Assembly: GCA_003599475.1 (NCBI GenBank)
Contig: QZKK01000200.1
Span: forward strand, 1-13,935
Direction of reading: 5' to 3'
DNA: 13,935 bases
Source of the DNA: Desulfobacteraceae bacterium
GTDB taxonomy: Bacteria; Desulfobacterota; Desulfobacteria; Desulfobacterales; SURF-15
Shown piece after piece: positions 10,385 through 13,935 of the stretch (position 1 is its first letter; the number at the start of each line of letters is the position of its first letter). A program made the position numbers and the translations under genes. The notes below the pieces were generated by a model. That model worked only from the letters and a program-made list of their open reading frames with translations, was not told the DNA's origin and made no database searches.

Positions 10385-10906
10385 TTAAGCCTCCGATTTT
10401 TTATCCTTGATGGCCACCAGGACATTGAGCATCTGTCTAGGAATATTGCCCAACACCCGAACAAACGCCGCGGGCACACCGTTCATCGTCGACAGGAGCT
10501 GACTCAGCAGGATCTCACGGGACGGCAGCTCGGAAAGCGACTTGATGGCACCGGCATTCAGCAGCTTGCCTTTGAGGGCGCCTGCTTTGATCTCGAGCTT
10601 GCTGTTTGCCTTGGCAAATTCCATCAGCACTCTTGCCGGTGCGACCGGATCTTCATAGCTGAGCGCTACGGCGTTTGGACCTTTGAAGGCCTCTTTGAGC
10701 ACGGCGATATCCGTTCCTTCGGAAGCACGGATGAGAAGCGTATTTTTTACGACCTGATATTCACAGTCCGCCTCCCGGAGTTGCCTGCGCAAAGCGTTCA
10801 AAGCTGAAACATCGAGCCCCATGTAATCGGTCACGATGACAATTTTGCTCTTTGCGAATCGCTCTTTCAAGTCCTGAGCGACTTGCTGCTTTTGGGCAAG
10901 TTTCAC
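10385..10906 (-). CDS. rplJ: 50S ribosomal protein L10 (uL10)
   Basis: L10 anchors the L7/L12 stalk to 23S rRNA and, as L10(L12)n, represses its own mRNA. The 173-residue product starts with KLAQKQQVAQDLKERF and contains the family features SKIVIVTDYMGLDV, YQVVKNTLLIRA and the GPNAVALSYEDP segment; its C-terminal helix binds L12. The start is GTG at 10904-10906. An upstream in-frame extension to 11002 exists but reads unlike L10, and a strong AGGAGG (10917-10922) sits ten bases before this GTG, so the shorter form is chosen. A 255-base leader with L10-leader features precedes it. Confidence 0.95.
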   Translation of the reverse strand: MKLAQKQQVAQDLKERFAKSKIVIVTDYMGLDVSALNALRRQLREADCEYQVVKNTLLIRASEGTDIAVLKEAFKGPNAVALSYEDPVAPARVLMEFAKANSKLEIKAGALKGKLLNAGAIKSLSELPSREILLSQLLSTMNGVPAAFVRVLGNIPRQMLNVLVAIKDKKSEA

Positions 10907-10916
10907 GTTACCAACA

Positions 10917-10922
10917 CCTCCT
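10917..10922 (-). promoter_or_regulatory. Ribosome binding site fixing the GTG start of rplJ
   Basis: A perfect AGGAGG lies ten bases upstream of the GTG at 10904-10906. It falls inside the longer open frame that runs to 11002, which argues that the upstream 32 codons are leader and not coding. Confidence 0.8.
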
Positions 10923-11043
10923 TTCCTGGCCTTCAAAAAACCGGAGGCAAAAAATTTCCGAACGGCGGCTGACGACTTCCGAATACGGCCGAACGAGCAC
11001 ATACCGTCATTGGCCCAATCGAAAATCGGTGATGCTGAATCGA

Positions 11044-11125
11044 AAATTTCTCTGCCCGTCTCGGCAGGCCGGCTGTCAGCCGATTAAACACAAGACAAGT
11101 GAACCCACGGTCTTTGACAGGCGTA
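11044..11125 (-). ncRNA. L10 leader (ribosomal protein autoregulatory leader), approximate limits
   Basis: The spacer between rplA and rplJ (10907-11161) contains no gene but shows signs of the bacterial L10 leader, the mRNA site bound by L10(L12)n. Read on the minus strand they are GTCAAAGACCGTGGG, then TTAATCGG, then CTGCCGAGACGGGCAG. Visible pairings are a 5-bp hairpin CGGCT/AGCCG (11070-11082), a 5-bp hairpin CTGCC/GGCAG closing GAGACG (11052-11067), and an alternative long-range pairing of CTGTC (11116-11120) with GACAG (11073-11077) that competes with the first hairpin. Limits are by eye. The stretch 10923-11043 further downstream has a repeated AATCGAAAAT (11017-11026 and 11038-11047) and no clear terminator. 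Confidence 0.6.
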
Positions 11126-11161
11126 ATGTTACAGCCAAAAGAACTTTTATCTTCTAACGTT

Positions 11162-11863
11162 CTACGTCAATTCTTTGATCTGGGTCGCATCGATTCGAAT
11201 GCCCGGTCCCATCGTTGTCGAAACGGCGATCCCCCGGATATAGGTGCCCTTGCTTGCAGGCGGCTTCAGACGCATGATGGTATCCAGGAAGGCGGAAATA
11301 TTTTGAACGATTTTCTCCACCCCGAAAGAGACCTTCCCCACCGGTGCATGAACGATCCCGGCCTTTTCGACGCGGAAGTCGATTTTTCCCGCTTTCAGCT
11401 CATTGACCGCTTTGGCGATATCGAAGGTTACCGTGCCGGTCTTGGCATTCGGCATCAACCCCCTGGGGCCGAGGAGCTTTCCGATCTTCCCCACGGAACC
11501 CATCATATCCGGGGTGGCCACCGCTTTGTCGAAACCGAACCATCCTTCCTTGATTTTTTCGATCAGTTCGTCGTTTCCCACAAAGTCGGCCTTTGCATCC
11601 GCGGCCTCTTTCTCTTTTTCGCCCTTGGCAAATACCAGGACTTTCACCTCCTTGCCCAATCCATTGGGCAGGACCACCGTCCCGCGGACCATCTGATCCG
11701 CATGCCTCGGATCGACGCCGAGACGCACCGCCACGTCTACGGTTTCATCGAATTTCGCATACGATGATTCGAGCGCTTTCTGAACGGCCTCCATGAAAGG
11801 GTGCCGCTTCTGTGAATCGATCTTTTCCCTGGCTTCCAGATACTTTTTTCCCCGTTTCGACAT
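11162..11863 (-). CDS. rplA: 50S ribosomal protein L1 (uL1)
   Basis: L1 forms the mobile L1 stalk that guides deacylated tRNA out of the E site, and in many bacteria represses the rplKA mRNA. The 233-residue product is standard length. It starts [15 protein letters not shown] and carries the signature [20 protein letters not shown] at residues 126-145, with Ala where many homologues have Pro (PNPK). It ends [16 protein letters not shown]. The ATG has GGAG four bases upstream, and the stop is TAG. It lies 137 bases after rplK, an unusually long gap for this pair, filled by an inverted-repeat element. Confidence 0.97.
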   Translation of the reverse strand: MSKRGKKYLEAREKIDSQKRHPFMEAVQKALESSYAKFDETVDVAVRLGVDPRHADQMVRGTVVLPNGLGKEVKVLVFAKGEKEKEAADAKADFVGNDELIEKIKEGWFGFDKAVATPDMMGSVGKIGKLLGPRGLMPNAKTGTVTFDIAKAVNELKAGKIDFRVEKAGIVHAPVGKVSFGVEKIVQNISAFLDTIMRLKPPASKGTYIRGIAVSTTMGPGIRIDATQIKELT

Positions 11864-11891
11864 TTTACTCCGGCTCCATTAAAGAATTTCC

Positions 11892-12000
11892 AATGCAGAA
11901 TGTAGAGTTTCCAATGTCCAAGTAATTGAAATCTTATTCAATTGAACATTCTCCCTTTGTTCCTTGGGAATTGGATATTGGACATTCTACATTGGACATT
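11892..12000. repeat. Imperfect 30-bp inverted repeat element in the rplK-rplA spacer
   Basis: Arms at 11892-11921 and 11971-12000 are inverted copies matching at 24 of 30 positions, including an uninterrupted 8-bp core, AATGTAGA/TCTACATT, and runs of TCCAAT. The 49-base centre is AT-rich. The element abuts the rplK stop codon. It contains no plausible gene and no U-run terminator. It looks like a dispersed palindromic intergenic repeat (REP or MITE-like remnant); copy number elsewhere cannot be judged from this window. Confidence 0.6.
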
Positions 12001-12423
12001 TTAAACCACCTCGATTCCCATGCTTCTTGCCGTCCCCCGGATGATTTTGCAGGCCGCATCCAGATCGTTGGCATTCAAATCGACCATCTTCAGCTTTGCA
12101 ATCTCTTCCACCTGTTGTTCGGTCACCTTTCCGACGCGGTCCCTCTTCGGGTTTCCTGCCCCTTTTGCGATCTGGGCGGATTTCTTCAGCAATACCGCCG
12201 CCGGGGGGGTCTTGGTGATGAAGGTAAAGGATCGATCCTGATAGACGGTAATGATCACAGGGATGATCATCCCCTCTTCGCCGGCGGTTCTTGCATTGAA
12301 GGTCTTGCAGAAATCCATGATATTTACACCGTGCTGGCCCAACGCAGGGCCGATCGGCGGAGACGGGTTGGCCTTTCCGGCTTCAACCTGCAACTTGATT
12401 TGTGCGATCACTTTTTTTGCCAT
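12001..12423 (-). CDS. rplK: 50S ribosomal protein L11 (uL11)
   Basis: L11 binds the GTPase-associated region of 23S rRNA and is needed for RelA activation and release-factor function. The 140-residue product has family length. The N-terminal domain holds the conserved [14 protein letters not shown] (residues 22-35) with the proline-rich turn that is the thiostrepton-linked region. The C-terminal rRNA-binding domain starts near residue 75 ([12 protein letters not shown]) and ends [12 protein letters not shown]. The ATG follows a GGGAGAGGA purine stretch by four bases. It lies 64 bases after nusG, the usual order. Confidence 0.98.
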   Translation of the reverse strand: MAKKVIAQIKLQVEAGKANPSPPIGPALGQHGVNIMDFCKTFNARTAGEEGMIIPVIITVYQDRSFTFITKTPPAAVLLKKSAQIAKGAGNPKRDRVGKVTEQQVEEIAKLKMVDLNANDLDAACKIIRGTARSMGIEVV

Positions 12424-12470
12424 TTAATCCTCTCCCAACGTCGGTTCTCGATTGCCAATTTTCTTTGAGC

Positions 12471-12496
12471 TTAGAGCTTTCAGCTCATTAGAGCTT
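12471..12496. repeat. Tandem 9-bp repeat overlapping the nusG stop
   Basis: The minus strand reads AAGCTCTAA at 12488-12496 and again at 12471-12479, with 8 bases between. The first copy supplies the last two codons and the TAA stop of nusG. Between and around them GAGCT/AGCTC can form a short 5-bp hairpin. The pattern suggests a 17-base local duplication. Confidence 0.5.
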
Positions 12497-13024
12497 CTGG
12501 ACCTGGACAAAGTCCAGCTCCACCGGGGTCGAACGGCCGAAAATGCTGACCAACACGCGGATCTTCCCCTTTTCAGGGTTGACTTCTTCTACGGTTCCGC
12601 TGAAGTTTGTAAAGGGACCGTCGATGACCCGAATCTCATCCCCGTATTCGAAATAATACTTGGGCTTGGGCTTGAGCTTTCCAGCCTCCATCCGGTGCAA
12701 TATCTGTTCGGCCTCTTCATCGGTAATCGGCGCCGGCTTTTCCCGCCCCCCCAGAAATCCGGTGACTTTGGCGGTATCGTTGATGATGTGCCAGGTTTCA
12801 TCGTCCAGATGCATCTTGATCAGCAGATAGCCGGGATAAAACTTCCTGGACGATGTCTTTCGCTTCCCCTTGACCAGCTCGACGATCTGTTCGGTCGGCA
12901 CCACGACTTCACCGAATTTCTCAGGATGCGGAGACGTGGTAATCCGCTCTTCGATGGCGGTTTTAACCTTGCCTTCAAACCCCGAGTATACGTGGATGAT
13001 GTACCATCTCAGGTTTAGGGTCAC
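12488..13024 (-). CDS. nusG: Transcription termination/antitermination factor NusG
   Basis: NusG binds the RNA polymerase clamp, raises processivity and couples to Rho or to the ribosome through S10. The 178-residue product has the NGN domain (about residues 6-110, with [14 protein letters not shown] and the [12 protein letters not shown] core) and a C-terminal KOW domain (127-178, [16 protein letters not shown]). Length is typical. The start is GTG (13022-13024); the conserved NGN strand begins six codons in and no ATG is available. A GGAAGAGGA purine run lies about nine bases upstream. It follows secE by 33 bases, the near-universal secE-nusG pair. Confidence 0.97.
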   Translation of the reverse strand: MTLNLRWYIIHVYSGFEGKVKTAIEERITTSPHPEKFGEVVVPTEQIVELVKGKRKTSSRKFYPGYLLIKMHLDDETWHIINDTAKVTGFLGGREKPAPITDEEAEQILHRMEAGKLKPKPKYYFEYGDEIRVIDGPFTNFSGTVEEVNPEKGKIRVLVSIFGRSTPVELDFVQVQKL

Positions 13025-13057
13025 TCTACTTAATCCTCTTCCTTCTCACATCTAAGA

Positions 13058-13456
13058 TTATCTTTGCAGAACCACCCGGATGATGCCGGAAAGACCGGCA
13101 TCGACCACTCCGAGAAAAAGTGAGATGATCATCACCAGAATGATCACCACCAGGGTCGATCCGAGGGTCTGCTTTCTCGACGGCCATGTGACTTTCTTCA
13201 GCTCGATCTTGACCTCGCGAAGAAACTGCGAGGCTTTCGAAACGTAGGAACCGCCGGGAATCGATGTCGAAAGGGCCGCCCTTTTCAGATTCTGAGATTC
13301 CACCGGACGCCTGGGAACATCCTTTGGAGGCGGAACGATTGAAATCACTTTCTTCTCGGATTCTACAGCCTCTGAATTCGAATCGGTCCGATCGGAATCT
13401 TTCTGCTTTTTTTTCTTCGTTTTACTTGCCGTCTTTTTTCTCAGTAACCGTCCCAT
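13058..13456 (-). CDS. secE: Preprotein translocase subunit SecE with basic N-terminal extension
   Basis: SecE clamps SecY in the SecYEG channel in the inner membrane. The conserved part is C-terminal: an amphipathic helix with FLREVKIELKKVTWPSRKQT (residues 78-97) and one hydrophobic segment, about 100-122 (STLVVIILVMIISLFLGVV). The first 75 residues are hydrophilic and low-complexity: Lys-rich at 5-19, acidic/Ser-rich at 20-35 and Pro-rich near 42-51. Total length (132) resembles E. coli SecE (127), but here the extension is soluble instead of two extra membrane helices, so topology is single-pass. The ATG is preceded by AGGTGA. It lies 86 bases downstream of tRNA-Trp. Confidence 0.93.
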   Translation of the reverse strand: MGRLLRKKTASKTKKKKQKDSDRTDSNSEAVESEKKVISIVPPPKDVPRRPVESQNLKRAALSTSIPGGSYVSKASQFLREVKIELKKVTWPSRKQTLGSTLVVIILVMIISLFLGVVDAGLSGIIRVVLQR

Positions 13457-13542
13457 TGCTCACCTAAAATAGTGAAAAGCCCAAAGTGGCGAAGTTCAGA
13501 ACCGCTTCGGCCTCAAGCTCTGAGCTCATGTAAAAGACTGTG

Positions 13543-13618
13543 TGGCAGGCCAGGAGGGATTTGAACCCCCAACACCCGGATTTGGAGTCCGATGCTCTAC
13601 CGTTAGAGCTACTGGCCT
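13543..13618 (-). tRNA. trnW: tRNA-Trp (anticodon CCA)
   Basis: The 76-base sequence folds as a full cloverleaf: acceptor stem AGGCCAG/CTGGCCT, D stem GCTC/GAGC with loop TAACGGTA, anticodon stem with one T-G pair around loop CTCCAAA (anticodon CCA, Trp), T stem GGGGG/CCCTC with loop TTCAAAT, discriminator G and an encoded CCA end. It lies between rpmG (50 bases upstream) and secE (86 bases downstream) on the same strand, so it is probably excised from the polycistronic transcript. The spacer downstream (13457-13542) can form an imperfect hairpin around GCTT/AAGC flanked by TCAGA/TCTGA. Confidence 0.98.
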
Positions 13619-13668
13619 GCATTCATCATTATGTAAACAGATTGGTTGATAATTTGCGGGACTCTTTT

Positions 13669-13818
13669 CTATTTGGTTTCCTTGTGTACGGTATGGGTTC
13701 TGCAGAACCTGCAGTATTTTTTAAACTCCACCTTGTCCGGAGTGTTCCGTTTGTTTTTTGTCGTCGAATAATTTCTCTGCTTGCAGTCGCTGCATGCCAA
13801 TGTGATGATCACTCTCAA
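13669..13818 (-). CDS. rpmG: 50S ribosomal protein L33 (bL33), zinc-ribbon type
   Basis: L33 is a small large-subunit protein near the E site. The 49-residue product begins [19 protein letters not shown] and continues with [17 protein letters not shown]. Two CxxC pairs (Cys9/Cys12 and Cys36/Cys39) mark it as the zinc-binding, zinc-replete form. The start is TTG (13816-13818), backed by AGGAG (13826-13830) seven bases upstream; a GTG two codons later is too far from that site. It lies 19 bases after the tuf stop and 50 bases before tRNA-Trp. Confidence 0.95.
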   Translation of the reverse strand: MRVIITLACSDCKQRNYSTTKNKRNTPDKVEFKKYCRFCRTHTVHKETK

Positions 13819-13825
13819 CGGGCGG

Positions 13826-13830
13826 CTCCT
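13826..13830 (-). promoter_or_regulatory. Ribosome binding site fixing the TTG start of rpmG
   Basis: AGGAG lies seven bases upstream of TTG 13816-13818, within the 19-base tuf-rpmG gap. It is the only Shine-Dalgarno candidate there and supports the non-ATG start. Confidence 0.8.
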
Positions 13831-13837
13831 TTATGAT

Positions 13838-13935
13838 TTATTCGATGATATCGCTGACGACACCGGCACCGACGGTCCGCCCGCCTTCCCGGATGGCAAA
13901 CCGCACTTCCTTCTCCATGGCGATCGGCGTGATCA
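13838..13935 (-). CDS. tuf: Elongation factor Tu, C-terminal fragment (runs off the right edge)
   Basis: The last 31 codons and TAA stop of EF-Tu are present: [18 protein letters not shown], then [13 protein letters not shown]. This is the conserved end of domain 3 of EF-Tu (compare [15 protein letters not shown] in E. coli). It is the upstream gene of the tuf-rpmG-tRNA-Trp-secE-nusG order. Because the left edge shows a tuf N-terminus in the same orientation, two separate tuf genes flank the cluster; the two fragments cover different ends of the protein, so they cannot be compared here. Confidence 0.95.
   Translation of the reverse strand, partial: ITPIAMEKEVRFAIREGGRTVGAGVVSDIIE

Noticed and set aside
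10930..11000. Intrinsic terminator or attenuator near the AAATTTTTT and GGTTTTTTG runs before rplJ
   Set aside because: No stem longer than about four base pairs directly precedes either U-run on the transcribed strand.
10923..11002. N-terminal extension of rplJ to 11002 (32 extra codons)
   Set aside because: The extension is unlike L10, runs through the leader and contains the AGGAGG ribosome binding site for the GTG at 10904-10906.

Overview
The window is the classic bacterial transcription/translation supercluster. Every gene lies on the minus strand, so transcription runs from high to low coordinates: tuf (3' end only), rpmG, tRNA-Trp, secE, nusG, rplK, rplA, rplJ, rplL, rpoB, rpoC, rpsL, rpsG, tuf (5' end only). 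Long RpoB and RpoC with Gram-negative-type lineage insertions, and the tuf-rpmG-tRNA(Trp)-secE order, suggest a Gram-negative bacterium, most likely deltaproteobacterial (Desulfobacterota-like). That placement is inference from gene order and protein flavour, not a search result. GC content looks to be in the mid 50s percent, with AT-rich spacers.

Region by region. 13669-13935: the EF-Tu C-terminus and a four-cysteine ribosomal protein L33 with a TTG start. 13543-13618: tRNA-Trp (anticodon CCA) with an encoded 3' CCA. 12488-13456: secE (preprotein translocase subunit with a Lys-rich N-terminal extension) and nusG (GTG start). 9975-12423: ribosomal proteins L11, L1, L10 and L7/L12; the L1-L10 spacer holds an L10-leader-like RNA, and the L11-L1 spacer holds a 30-bp imperfect inverted repeat. 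5765-9874 and 1355-5752: rpoB and rpoC, preceded by a 14-bp hairpin in the rplL-rpoB spacer. 217-1186: S12 and S7 of the str operon, with a probable internal promoter upstream of S12. 1-93: the N-terminus of a second EF-Tu. fusA, normally found between rpsG and tuf, is absent here.

The most unusual item is inside rpoC. Residues about 573-672 of RpoC (3737-4036) are an in-frame insertion of about 100 residues in the pore (Rpb1 domain 3) region. They read as a parvulin/PpiC-type peptidyl-prolyl isomerase domain: both conserved parvulin histidines are present, but the usual Cys/Asp position is Ser and the Asp of the GGDLG motif is Met. The polymerase core on both sides is intact: zinc-ribbon cysteines 70/72/85/88, catalytic Asp 460/462/464, and second zinc site 908/982/989/992. 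This is therefore an RNA polymerase carrying an embedded prolyl-isomerase-like module close to the secondary channel.

The genes form one or a few co-transcribed units making EF-Tu, six ribosomal proteins of the large and small subunits plus L33, the SecE translocon subunit, the elongation factor NusG and the two large polymerase subunits. No spacer exceeds 300 bases. The long open frames on the plus strand opposite rpoB and rpoC are shadows.
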